Positions 15,371 to 26,227 of a stretch of DNA of 64,000 bases are shown one piece after another (position 1 is the first letter of the stretch; the number at the start of each line of letters is the position of its first letter). Source of the DNA: an uncultured Steroidobacter sp. (lineage in GTDB: Bacteria > Pseudomonadota > Gammaproteobacteria > Steroidobacterales > Steroidobacteraceae). Below the pieces are notes generated by a model, which did no database searches, was not told the origin of the DNA, and saw only the letters and a list, made by a program, of their open reading frames with translations. Position numbers and translations under genes: made by a program. The stretch covers positions 1-64,000 of the forward strand of contig CALLKK010000011.1 of NCBI GenBank assembly GCA_938008435.1. Reading direction: 5' to 3'.

Positions 15371-18064
15371 ATGGCGAGCAATCCAAGAGACCCCGTCGTA
15401 ATGGGCCCCGTCGCAGACGGCGAGCCGCTCTTTTCCTCGCGCACCCTTCCGCGGAACAAGGCCAAAGCCGGTCTCGATGTGCTGCTCACCAAGGCAGCGA
15501 TCGATTTCCAGAACCTCGCCCAAGAGGAAGGCGACCCCCTCATCAAGGAAAATCTCGAAGCGCTGCGCGAAGTGGCCGGGCTCGACACCGTGCTGCTTGC
15601 GACGTTCGACGAGCAGCGCACCTGCATTCAGAGCCTCGTGGCCGCCACGAGCATGTTCTCGGCGTTCAATCCCGAGGTGCTGCAGGGCGAATCGCTGGAC
15701 CGTTTCCCGTTCTTCCGCGATCGGCTCGAGCACCTGCGCATCGTCGAGATCCGCGACACGGCGCAGCCGCGGCGCGACCTGGCGGCCGAAGCGGCCCGGC
15801 TCGCCGCGCTGCACATCGGCGCGGCGCTCGTCATCGGCATTGCGATCGACAAAGAGGTGCGCGCGTTCATCGCGCTCGGTTCGACGCTGCCGCGCGAGAG
15901 CTGGGACGCCAACCTGCACCTGACGCTCAAGCTGCTCGGCTCGAGCTATGCGAGCGGCATCGAGCGGCTGCGCTATCGCCGTCAGTTCTGCGACATCGAA
16001 GAGCGCAACGAGCTTGCCCTCTACGGCGCGAACGACGGTCTGTGGGACTTCAACTACGAGAAGAACACGACGTATTTCTCGCCGCGCTGGAAGGCCATGC
16101 TCGGCTATTCGGACGAGGACATGCAGTCCTTCAGCGACTGGCGCGATCTCGTGCATCCCGAAGATGCCGAGCGCGTGCAGGCGGCGCTGCGCGATCACTT
16201 GGCGGGCAAGGAGCCGATCTTCGAGAGCGTTCATCGGCTGCGTCATCGCGACGGCGTGTGGCTTTGGGTCGTCAGCCGCGCCAAGGCGCGCCTCGACGAG
16301 CATGGCCGGCCGCGCCGCATCGTCGGCGTCGATCTCGACGTCACCGAGCGCAAGCTCTTCGAAGAGGCGCTCTTCAAGGAGAAGGAGAGCGCGCAGATCA
16401 CGCTGCAGTCGATCGGCGATGGCGTCATCACCACCGATTCGCACTGCCGCGTCGAGTATCTGAACCCCGTGGCCGAACAGCTCACCGGCTGGCGGCTCGA
16501 GCACGCGCAGGGCCGGCCGATCGACGAGATCTTCCGCAGCTTCCACGAGGAGACTTGCGAGCCGCTCGAGAATCCGCTGGCGGTGGCGATCCGCCGCACG
16601 CGCGCGATCAAGTCGGTGCGCCCGACGCTGCTCATCCGCCGCGACGGCAACGAGCTTTACATCGAAAGCTGCGCCTCGCCGATTCGCGACGGCAACGGCA
16701 ATGTCTCGGGCGGCGTGCTCGTGTTCCACGACGTGAGCGAAAGCCGCGAGCTCAATCGCAAGCTCTCGTATCACGCAAGCCATGACATCCTGACGGGCCT
16801 GGTCAATCGCCGCGAGTTTGAAGCGCGACTCGAGCGTGCGCTGAAGAGCGCCCGCGCACGCGAAGCGTCCTTCGCGCTGTGTCACATCGATCTCGATCAG
16901 TTCAAGATCATCAACGACAACTGCGGCCACAGTGCGGGCGATGCGCTGCTCGGTCAGGTCGGCGCGCTGCTCAAGTCGAAGATCCGCTGGCGCGACACGG
17001 TCGCGCGTTTGGGCGGCGATGAATTCGGCGTGCTGCTCGAAAGCTGCTCGCTGGAAGAGGCGATCCGCAACGCCGAGGCGCTGCGCGAGGCCATTCGCAA
17101 CTACAAGTTCGTCTGGGAAGAGCGCACTTTCCGCTTGGGCGCGAGCATCGGCGTGGTGCCGATCACGCCGGAGAACGAGGATGTCGCGTCGTTGCTCTCG
17201 GCGGCCGACAGCGCCTGTGCGGCGGCGAAAGAGGCCGGGCGCAATCGCGTGTACAGCTTCCAGGAGAACGACATCGATCTCATGCGCCGCCGCCGCGAGA
17301 TGCAATGGGCGGCGCGCATCAACAATGCGCTCGAGGACGGTCGTTTCGAGATCTACCGCCAGATCATTCAGCCGCTGCAGCAGCCGCAGCAGGGGCTGCA
17401 TTACGAGCTGCTGCTACGCATGCGCGACGAGAACGGCAAGATCGTCGCGCCCGATCAGTTCATCGCTGCGGCCGAGCGCTATGGACTGACGCCCAACATC
17501 GATCGCTGGATGATCGAGCACGCGCTGCGCTGGCTCGTCTCCGAAGCGGATGAGCGCGAGAAGCTTGCGATGTGTTCGATCAATCTGTCGGGACAGAGCT
17601 TGGGCGACGACAAATTCCTGCCGTTCGTCATCGAGCACTTCCATCGCAGCGGCATCGATGCCTCGAAGATCTGCTTCGAGATCACCGAGACCGCGGCGAT
17701 CGCCAGCTTCTCGCAGGCCAATCGCTTTATCCATGCGCTCAAGGAGCTCGGCTGCCGCTTCGCGCTCGACGACTTCGGCACCGGCCTGTCCTCGTTCGGC
17801 TACCTCAAGCACTTCCCGGTCGACTTCCTCAAGATCGACGGGAGCTTCGTCAAAGAGATCCTGCACGATCCGATCGACCGCGAGATGGTGCGCTCGATCA
17901 ACGAGATCGGCCATCTCACCGGCAAGCAGACGATCGCGGAGTTCGCCGAGAATGCCGAGATCATCGAGATGCTGCGCAGCCTCGGCGTGGACTACGCGCA
18001 GGGCTACGGCATCGCGACCCCGCAGCGGGTGCTGCGCGTGGCGGCGAGCGATGCCGTGAAGTGA
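15371..18064 (+). CDS. GAF-PAS-PAS-GGDEF-EAL cyclic-di-GMP enzyme
   Basis: Cytosolic signalling protein of 897 residues without membrane segments or signal peptide. A GAF-like sensor occupies about 35-195, PAS domains about 205-335 and 345-465, GGDEF about 475-635 and EAL about 645-890. The cyclase motif GGDEF is intact (548-552) and is preceded by a product-inhibition site R539xxD542 at the usual five-residue spacing. The phosphodiesterase motif reads ELL (679-681), an accepted EAL variant, and DDFGTG is at 800-805 with EITET conserved. It could make, degrade or both; which dominates cannot be told. The gene converges on nadC. Confidence 0.93.
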   Translation: MASNPRDPVVMGPVADGEPLFSSRTLPRNKAKAGLDVLLTKAAIDFQNLAQEEGDPLIKENLEALREVAGLDTVLLATFDEQRTCIQSLVAATSMFSAFNPEVLQGESLDRFPFFRDRLEHLRIVEIRDTAQPRRDLAAEAARLAALHIGAALVIGIAIDKEVRAFIALGSTLPRESWDANLHLTLKLLGSSYASGIERLRYRRQFCDIEERNELALYGANDGLWDFNYEKNTTYFSPRWKAMLGYSDEDMQSFSDWRDLVHPEDAERVQAALRDHLAGKEPIFESVHRLRHRDGVWLWVVSRAKARLDEHGRPRRIVGVDLDVTERKLFEEALFKEKESAQITLQSIGDGVITTDSHCRVEYLNPVAEQLTGWRLEHAQGRPIDEIFRSFHEETCEPLENPLAVAIRRTRAIKSVRPTLLIRRDGNELYIESCASPIRDGNGNVSGGVLVFHDVSESRELNRKLSYHASHDILTGLVNRREFEARLERALKSARAREASFALCHIDLDQFKIINDNCGHSAGDALLGQVGALLKSKIRWRDTVARLGGDEFGVLLESCSLEEAIRNAEALREAIRNYKFVWEERTFRLGASIGVVPITPENEDVASLLSAADSACAAAKEAGRNRVYSFQENDIDLMRRRREMQWAARINNALEDGRFEIYRQIIQPLQQPQQGLHYELLLRMRDENGKIVAPDQFIAAAERYGLTPNIDRWMIEHALRWLVSEADEREKLAMCSINLSGQSLGDDKFLPFVIEHFHRSGIDASKICFEITETAAIASFSQANRFIHALKELGCRFALDDFGTGLSSFGYLKHFPVDFLKIDGSFVKEILHDPIDREMVRSINEIGHLTGKQTIAEFAENAEIIEMLRSLGVDYAQGYGIATPQRVLRVAASDAVK

Positions 18065-18130
18065 GCGGCGAGGCGGCGCGATTGCCTGCTGCTCGTGAGC
18101 GTGTCTTTATCTCGCCTTGCGCGTTCGCTG

Positions 18131-18973
18131 TCAGGCGAAGCGCATCGACAGATCCACCGCCTTCACGTGTTTGGTGAGCGCGCCGACGGAGATGAAGTCG
18201 ACGCCGGTTTCGGCGACGGCCCGCAGCGTCTCCAAGCTGATATTCCCTGAGGCTTCGAGCTCGGCGCGGCGCGGATGGCTGTGCGCGATGCGCACGGCTT
18301 CGCGCAGATCGTCGTTGGAGAAATTGTCGAGCAGGACGCGATCGACGCCGCAGTCGAGCGCCTCGCGCAGCTGCGTCAGATTCTCGACTTCCACTTCGAC
18401 CATGACGCGGCGAGGCGCATTGCGCGCCGCGCGTACCGCCGCTGCGATCGAACCGGCAGCAGCGATGTGGTTCTCTTTCACGAGAATGGCGTCGAACAGG
18501 CCGATGCGATGGTTCGTGCCGCCGCCGCAGCGCACGGCGTACTTCTGCGCGAGGCGCAGCCCCGGCAGCGTCTTGCGGGTATCGAGAATGCGGCAGCCGG
18601 TGCCGGCGACGGCATCGACGTACTTGCGCGTGATCGTGGCGGTGCCGGAGAGGGCTTGCAGGAAATTGAGCGCGGTGCGCTCACCGGTGAGGATCGCGCG
18701 CGCCGGTCCGTCGATCGTGCACAGCACTTCGTTTGCCTTGATGCGGCTGCCGTCCGTTGTGTGCCACTGCACGCGCACGCGGGAATCGAGCTGGCGGAAG
18801 ACCTCGTCGAACCAGGGCGCACCGCAAAGCGTGGCGTCTTCGCGCGTGATCACGCGCGCGTGTGCCTGCTGTTCCTCGGGGATCAGCTGGGCGGTGAGGT
18901 CGCCGTCCGCCACGTCTTCGCGAAGCGCGGTACGGACTGTTTCGGCGATGTACGAGGGATCGGGCGCTGTCAT
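18131..18973 (-). CDS. nadC: nicotinate-nucleotide pyrophosphorylase (quinolinate phosphoribosyltransferase)
   Basis: Enzyme of 280 residues in NAD synthesis that converts quinolinate and PRPP to nicotinate mononucleotide. Family blocks are present: EDVADGDLTAQLIP near the N-terminus, GERTALNFLQALSGTAT, RILDTRKTLPGLR, KYAVRCGGGTNHR and DFISVGALTKH at the C-terminus. ATG 18973 gives the standard length; the frame continues upstream to 19150 without homology. nadA and nadB are not nearby. Confidence 0.95.
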   Translation of the reverse strand: MTAPDPSYIAETVRTALREDVADGDLTAQLIPEEQQAHARVITREDATLCGAPWFDEVFRQLDSRVRVQWHTTDGSRIKANEVLCTIDGPARAILTGERTALNFLQALSGTATITRKYVDAVAGTGCRILDTRKTLPGLRLAQKYAVRCGGGTNHRIGLFDAILVKENHIAAAGSIAAAVRAARNAPRRVMVEVEVENLTQLREALDCGVDRVLLDNFSNDDLREAVRIAHSHPRRAELEASGNISLETLRAVAETGVDFISVGALTKHVKAVDLSMRFA

Positions 18974-19319
18974 CGAAAGACCGTGTTCGTGTCGGGAGAG
19001 AGGCGAGCATAGCGTGGTCGCCCGGCGCAGACGAGCCGCGAAAACGCCCCATGCAAACGGCTGATATGGCTCGGGTTGTCGCACGCGGTACGGCAGATGC
19101 GGCAGGCGCGTTTGAAGTAAAGCCGGCTCGTCCCCATAATCTCGCGACACGCCTTGCGCCCGACGCCAGCCGAGCCGATCCTTTCGCGTGTTGCTTCCCC
19201 TGTCGCCTTGCGTTCGACGACCGTGCGTCGTGGCCGGGCTGGGGAGCGCGCGTCGGCTGGGCGAAGGGTCCGTGCGTCGGCGCAGTGCCTAGTCCGTAGC
19301 CCGTAGAGGTATCCGATCC
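18974..19319. repeat. 346-base gap with a degenerate GTAGCCCGTAG repeat
   Basis: The region between divergent nadC and grxD contains no convincing gene. At about 19287-19306 there is a TAGTCCGTAGCCCGTAG unit just upstream of grxD, preceded by GTGCC. This matches the GTAGCC-type block at 3929-3957 and looks like a short member of the same dispersed family. Confidence 0.55.
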
Positions 19320-19631
19320 GTGGACGTCATCGAACGCATCAAGTCGCAGCTGTCTTCCAACCCGGTCGTGCTGTACATGAAAGGCACTCCGGACTTCCCG
19401 CAATGCGGATTCTCTGCCGCCGCCGTGCGCGCGCTGCAGGCCGTCGGCGCTCAGTTCGCCTATGTGAACGTGTTCGAGGATCCGGAGCTGCGCGAAGCGT
19501 TGAAGCAGTATTCCAATTGGCCGACGTATCCGCAGCTGTACGTGAATGGCGAGCTCATCGGCGGCTCGGACATCATCCTCGAGATGTACAAGAGCGGCGA
19601 GCTGCAAAAGCTCCTCGCCGACGCGAAGTAG
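19320..19631 (+). CDS. grxD: monothiol glutaredoxin Grx4-type
   Basis: Protein of 103 residues starting with GTG. It has the CGFS active site (PQCGFSAAAV) that holds a glutathione-ligated [2Fe-2S] cluster, with MKGTPDFP before it and WPTYPQLYVNGELIGGSDI after it. The family acts in Fe-S cluster delivery and iron sensing. It converges on rnt; in Pseudomonas grxD also lies near rnt and pyrC. Confidence 0.95.
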   Translation: MDVIERIKSQLSSNPVVLYMKGTPDFPQCGFSAAAVRALQAVGAQFAYVNVFEDPELREALKQYSNWPTYPQLYVNGELIGGSDIILEMYKSGELQKLLADAK

Positions 19632-19693
19632 GAACTAGATGAATCAGTTGAGGTGGGCGCGCTTTCAGAAGGCCGCCCATCGAGTCGATTGCA

Positions 19694-19717
19694 GCTCACG
19701 CTGCGTACGGCGTGAGC
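19694..19717. terminator. hairpin between convergent grxD and rnt
   Basis: GCTCACGC (19694-19701) pairs with GCGTGAGC (19710-19717) across an 8-base loop. There is no T-tract in either direction. It is placed where the two transcripts meet. Confidence 0.35.
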
Positions 19718-19736
19718 GTGCCTCGAGCCCCGTTCC

Positions 19737-20360
19737 TCACGCGGGCGTTGCGACCTGCGGCGCTCCGATCCGGTTGCAGATCGCGCAGAACAGCTCCGCC
19801 GTGCGCATCGCATCGTAGGCGGCGGAGTGCGCTTCCTCGGCATCCCAGCTGATGCCCGCCGCCTGTAGCGCTTTACCCAGCACCGTCTGCCCGTAGCACA
19901 CGCCGGCGAGCGTCGCGGTGTCGAAGCTCGAGAACGGGTGGAAGGGATTGCGCTTGATCTGCGCGCGCTCGACCGCGGCGTTCAAGAAATTGAGATCGAA
20001 GTACGCGTTGTGTCCCACCAGGATCGCGCGCGTGCACTCGTTTTCCTTCATCGCGCGGCGCACTTCTTGGAAGATGCGCGTGAGCGCTTCTTTTTCCGGA
20101 ATCGCCGGGCGCAGCGGATGGAATGGATCGATCCCCGTGACGGCGAGCGAGGCGGCTTCGAGATTGGCGCCGGGGAACGGCTGCACGTGATAGCGCCAGC
20201 TCTCGCCGGGCTTGAGCGTGCCGTCGGCATTCATCTCGATGAGCACCGCAGCGATCTCGAGCAATGCGTCGGTATTCGGGTTGAACCCGCCGCACTCCAC
20301 ATCGATGACCACGGGAAGGAAGCCGCGAAAGCGGTTGGCAATCGGACGTCGCTCGCTCAA
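19737..20360 (-). CDS. rnt: ribonuclease T (DEDDh exonuclease)
   Basis: 3'-5' exoribonuclease of 207 residues that trims tRNA and other stable RNAs. RFRGFLPVVIDVECGGFNP starts the catalytic core with DEDDh residues in VIDVE, later GHNAYFDLNFL and HSAAYDA. I chose TTG 20360: it is preceded by GAGGAGA at good spacing and its codon overlaps the pyrC stop (TTGA), implying translational coupling. A GTG at 20387 is the alternative and would overlap pyrC by 31 bases. Confidence 0.93.
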   Translation of the reverse strand: MSERRPIANRFRGFLPVVIDVECGGFNPNTDALLEIAAVLIEMNADGTLKPGESWRYHVQPFPGANLEAASLAVTGIDPFHPLRPAIPEKEALTRIFQEVRRAMKENECTRAILVGHNAYFDLNFLNAAVERAQIKRNPFHPFSSFDTATLAGVCYGQTVLGKALQAAGISWDAEEAHSAAYDAMRTAELFCAICNRIGAPQVATPA

Positions 20361-21403
20361 GGCTGCGTCTCCTCGATCAAGCGCCACTCGATCGTCTCAG
20401 TCGCACGGAAGGGAACGAGGGTGTCGTCTCCGAACGTGTACGTCGCGGGCGGGTTCCACGGCTCGCGCGCGAGCGTGATCGTCTCGCGGTTGCGCGGCAG
20501 GCCGTAGAAATCCGCGCCGCGTTCGGACGCGAATGCCTGCAGGCGATCGAGGCGGCCGGCGCGGTCGAACGCTTCGGCATACAGCTCGATCGCGGCATGC
20601 GCGGAGAAGATGCCGGCGCAGCCGCAGGCGTGCTCCTTGGTGTGCTTTGCGTGCGGCGCGCTGTCGGTGCCGAGGAAGAAGCGCGGATCGTCGCTCGTCG
20701 CCGCTTCGACCAGGGCGGTGCGATCGGCTTCGCGCTTGAGCACCGGCAGGCAGTAGTGATGCGGACGAATGCCGCCCTGGAACAGCGCGTTGCGATTGAG
20801 CAGCAGATGCTGCGGTGTGATCGTCGCGGCGACGCCTGCGCGCGCGCTGCGTACGAATGCGACCGCTTCGCGCGTCGTCACGTGCTCGAACACGACTTTG
20901 AGCTTCGGGAAGCGCTCGACCACGCCCGTCAGCACGCGATCGATGAAGACGCGCTCGCGATCGAACACATCGACGTCGCTCGCGGTCACTTCGCCATGCA
21001 CCTGCAGGACGAGGCCGCATTCCTCCATGGCTTCGAGCGCGGGATAGATGTTCTCGATGGCGGTGACGCCGGCGTCGGAATGCGTGGTGGCGCCGGCGGG
21101 GTAGAGCTTCGCGCCGACGATGAAGCCGCTCTCGCGCGCCGCACGGATCTCTGCGGGCGGCGTGCGATCCGTGAGGTAGAGCGTCATCAGCGGCTCGAAC
21201 TTAAGGCCCGCCGGCAGCGCCGCGAGGATGCGTTCGCGATAAGCGCGCGCGCTCGCGACGGTGGTGACGGGCGGCTTCAAGTTCGGCATGACGACGGCAC
21301 GCGCGAATTGCCGCGCGGTGAAGGGCAGCACGCTCGCGAGCTGTGCGCCGTCGCGCAGATGGAGGTGCCAGTCGTCGGGTCGAGTCAGAGTCAGTGTGCG
21401 CAT
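20357..21403 (-). CDS. pyrC: dihydroorotase (class II, PyrC)
   Basis: Zinc hydrolase of 348 residues that cyclises carbamoyl-aspartate to dihydroorotate in pyrimidine synthesis. The metal-binding HLH sits at 13-15 in DDWHLHLRDG, the carboxylated lysine is K99 in VGAKLYPAG, and the later metal histidines lie in LQVHGEV and FEHVTTREAV, with GTDSAPH near 250. The size fits the E. coli type rather than the longer PyrX/allantoinase type. It is upstream of and coupled to rnt. Confidence 0.95.
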   Translation of the reverse strand: MRTLTLTRPDDWHLHLRDGAQLASVLPFTARQFARAVVMPNLKPPVTTVASARAYRERILAALPAGLKFEPLMTLYLTDRTPPAEIRAARESGFIVGAKLYPAGATTHSDAGVTAIENIYPALEAMEECGLVLQVHGEVTASDVDVFDRERVFIDRVLTGVVERFPKLKVVFEHVTTREAVAFVRSARAGVAATITPQHLLLNRNALFQGGIRPHHYCLPVLKREADRTALVEAATSDDPRFFLGTDSAPHAKHTKEHACGCAGIFSAHAAIELYAEAFDRAGRLDRLQAFASERGADFYGLPRNRETITLAREPWNPPATYTFGDDTLVPFRATETIEWRLIEETQP

Positions 21404-21567
21404 GCGCGAGTGTCAGAAGGACAGGCCACCGGCTGCCGGCTGGAACCGGCGGCTCGCGAGAGGCGCTCGGGTTGCAGGTGCGCGGTAGCAGATGAATCGA
21501 GGGACAAGCTTAGCAGCAACGCGCTCGGGGAGGGGCAGAACGGCTTCGGGCTACGCACGACGGGAAG

Positions 21568-21596
21568 CGGCGAAGCGGAAGCGTTCCGCTTCGCCG
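21568..21596 (-). terminator. hairpin after the M17 aminopeptidase gene
   Basis: A perfect 13-bp stem (21568-21580 with 21584-21596) is closed by a GCG triloop, 11 bases downstream of the aminopeptidase stop. No T-tract follows. Confidence 0.45.
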
Positions 21597-21607
21597 ACGA
21601 CGCCTGC

Positions 21608-23173
21608 TTACCTTTTCTTTGCGCTCGGGCGCGCGGTCAGGATGCCTTCCTCCAGCAGCTGCAGCGTGTAGCGCACGCCGAAGCCGGTGAACTCCGTCGG
21701 AATGTGGGCGAGCCCGCCGGAGCGATTGCTCGCGGCCAGATCCAGGTGTAGCCACGGAATGTCCTTCGGCACGAACCGATTCAAGAAGCGTGCGGCAAGG
21801 ATGTGGTCGCCTTTGCTGTCGGGCGTGCACTGCAGGATGTCCGCGATCGGCGATTCGAGATCGGAGTCGTAGTCCTCGTCCATCGGGAACGGCCAGACGC
21901 GTTCGCCGCTGACGCGGCCCGCGCGTTCGATGAGCGGGTGCAGGTCGGCGCGATTGGTGAAAGCGCCGCTGTAGCGCTCGGTGAGCGCGTTGATGCAGGC
22001 GCCGGTCAACGTTGCGTAGTCGATGATGAAATCGGGCTGCTCGCGCGCTGCCAGGGCGAGCGTATCGGCGAGCACCATGCGGCCCTCGGCATCGCTGTGA
22101 GCCACTTGGATGGTGACGCCATTGGCTGCGCGTACCACTTCCTGCGGCCGATAGGCACGCGCGCCGATCTGATTCTCGGTCAGCGCCAGCCAGCAATCGA
22201 TCTCGTACGGGGCGTCGAGCTCGGTCAGCGCAAGGAGCGTGCCGAGCGCGACGGCGCTGCCCTGCATGTCCTCGTGCATCTGATACATCGACTTGTGCGG
22301 CTTGAGATTGATGCCGCCGGTGTCGAAGCAGATGCCCTTGCCGACCAGCGCCAAGCGCTGCGCACGGGCACGCTTGGACGGCCGATATCGCAGGCGGGCG
22401 ATGCCGGCGCCGCGATGCTCGTTGGCGCGCGCGACGGCCAAGAAGGCGCCCGCGCCCGCGCGACGCAGCGCCGCTTCGTCATAAAAGGTGAAGCTCCAGC
22501 CCTTCGCGCGCGCGAGCTGCTTGAGCGCGCGGCGATAGCCAAGCGTATCGAGCACGTTCGGCGGCAGGGTGGTGAGCCAGCGCGCCAGATGATTGCCGCT
22601 GTCGATCGCGCGGGTGCGGTCGACAGCGACCGCGGCGGCGCCTTCGCCCCAGAGGGTCACGGCGGTGAGCCGGTCAGCCTCGGGCTTGTCGGATTTGAAG
22701 CGCGGCATGGGCGCGCTCCAGGCGAGCCCGGCGGCCAGCAGGTTTTCGAGGACGAGCGCGCTGCGTTCGCCATCGAACCCCTGGGTCGCAACGAGCACGC
22801 GTGCCTCGGGCGGCGGGGCAAGGTCTTTCCAGGCACGTGCGGCGGCCGTCAGTCGATCGAACGCGGCGCTCGCCGGTTTCGTGAACTGAATCACGATGGG
22901 CATCGCTCGCGGGCCCACGCGGGCGCTCAGCGATTTGACCGGACCTGCCTTGCGCTGGGTGCGATAGAGCGTGAGCCAAATCTGTGCGTGCGGCAGGGCG
23001 CGCAGCGCCGTTTCGGCGTTTTCGTCGGGGCAGGCGACGATCGCCGCGTCGAAGCCGTGCAGGGCGCGCTCATCGAGCGTGCCGCCGCGTTTGAGGATGC
23101 GTATGTTGCGCTGAGCAGGAAGCAATTCCACGTTTCCGCGTTCCTTGACGCCAAAAAACCAAACTCCGATCAT
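21608..23173 (-). CDS. M17 leucyl aminopeptidase family protein
   Basis: Dinuclear-metal aminopeptidase of 521 residues. The C-terminal catalytic domain has VGKGICFDTGGINLKP with both active-site lysines and the metal aspartate, MHEDMQGSA with the second aspartate, and HSDAEGRM (usually NTDAEGR) holding the remaining aspartate, glutamate and the catalytic arginine. All ligand positions appear intact. The N-terminal half is divergent from PepA, so it may be a PepB-like or distinct subfamily; the peptide specificity is unknown. ATG 23173 was chosen over the open frame to 23275. It is divergent from aceE. Confidence 0.9.
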   Translation of the reverse strand: MIGVWFFGVKERGNVELLPAQRNIRILKRGGTLDERALHGFDAAIVACPDENAETALRALPHAQIWLTLYRTQRKAGPVKSLSARVGPRAMPIVIQFTKPASAAFDRLTAAARAWKDLAPPPEARVLVATQGFDGERSALVLENLLAAGLAWSAPMPRFKSDKPEADRLTAVTLWGEGAAAVAVDRTRAIDSGNHLARWLTTLPPNVLDTLGYRRALKQLARAKGWSFTFYDEAALRRAGAGAFLAVARANEHRGAGIARLRYRPSKRARAQRLALVGKGICFDTGGINLKPHKSMYQMHEDMQGSAVALGTLLALTELDAPYEIDCWLALTENQIGARAYRPQEVVRAANGVTIQVAHSDAEGRMVLADTLALAAREQPDFIIDYATLTGACINALTERYSGAFTNRADLHPLIERAGRVSGERVWPFPMDEDYDSDLESPIADILQCTPDSKGDHILAARFLNRFVPKDIPWLHLDLAASNRSGGLAHIPTEFTGFGVRYTLQLLEEGILTARPSAKKR

Positions 23174-23462
23174 ACGCGCGCTTTTCGGACCGCACGAATC
23201 CGGGTCGAGGCAGATCCTTGGCAGTTGCCGGGAGTTCAACGCGGCTCGCGCATCGATTTTCGCTGCGGGCAGCACGATCGACCTGAATGCGGGGCGGTGC
23301 GCATTGCGCGCCGGTCCTTACGGAACGAAGAGCTACGCCAGGAAGGCGGTCCTGAGCGCGCAGAACGCAAGCTTACGAAAGACGCGATGTCTGCTTTCGC
23401 AAGTCACGTTGGAGCGGCCGCCGGAGCGCGACGCCCCACATAGGCCAACGAGTAGCACAGTA

Positions 23463-26132
<2,670 letters not shown>

Positions 26133-26161
26133 GCGCAGCGCGGGCTTTGGGCTACGGGCGT

Positions 26162-26192
26162 CGGCCGAAGCGCAACCAGCAAGCTTCGGCCG
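26162..26192 (+). terminator. hairpin between aceE and aceF
   Basis: CGGCCGAAGC (26162-26171) pairs with GCTTCGGCCG (26183-26192) across an 11-base loop. There is no T-tract. In an operon with 95 bases between genes it may tune or protect the message rather than end it. Confidence 0.35.
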
Positions 26193-26227
26193 CGCACAGA
26201 TAGGTTGCCGCATTTTCGGATCTCACA

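Noticed and set aside
15200..18064. Long open frame on the strand opposite the GGDEF-EAL gene
   Set aside because: It mirrors the real gene in a GC-rich background, has Arg/His/Ala-rich composition and no recognisable domain.
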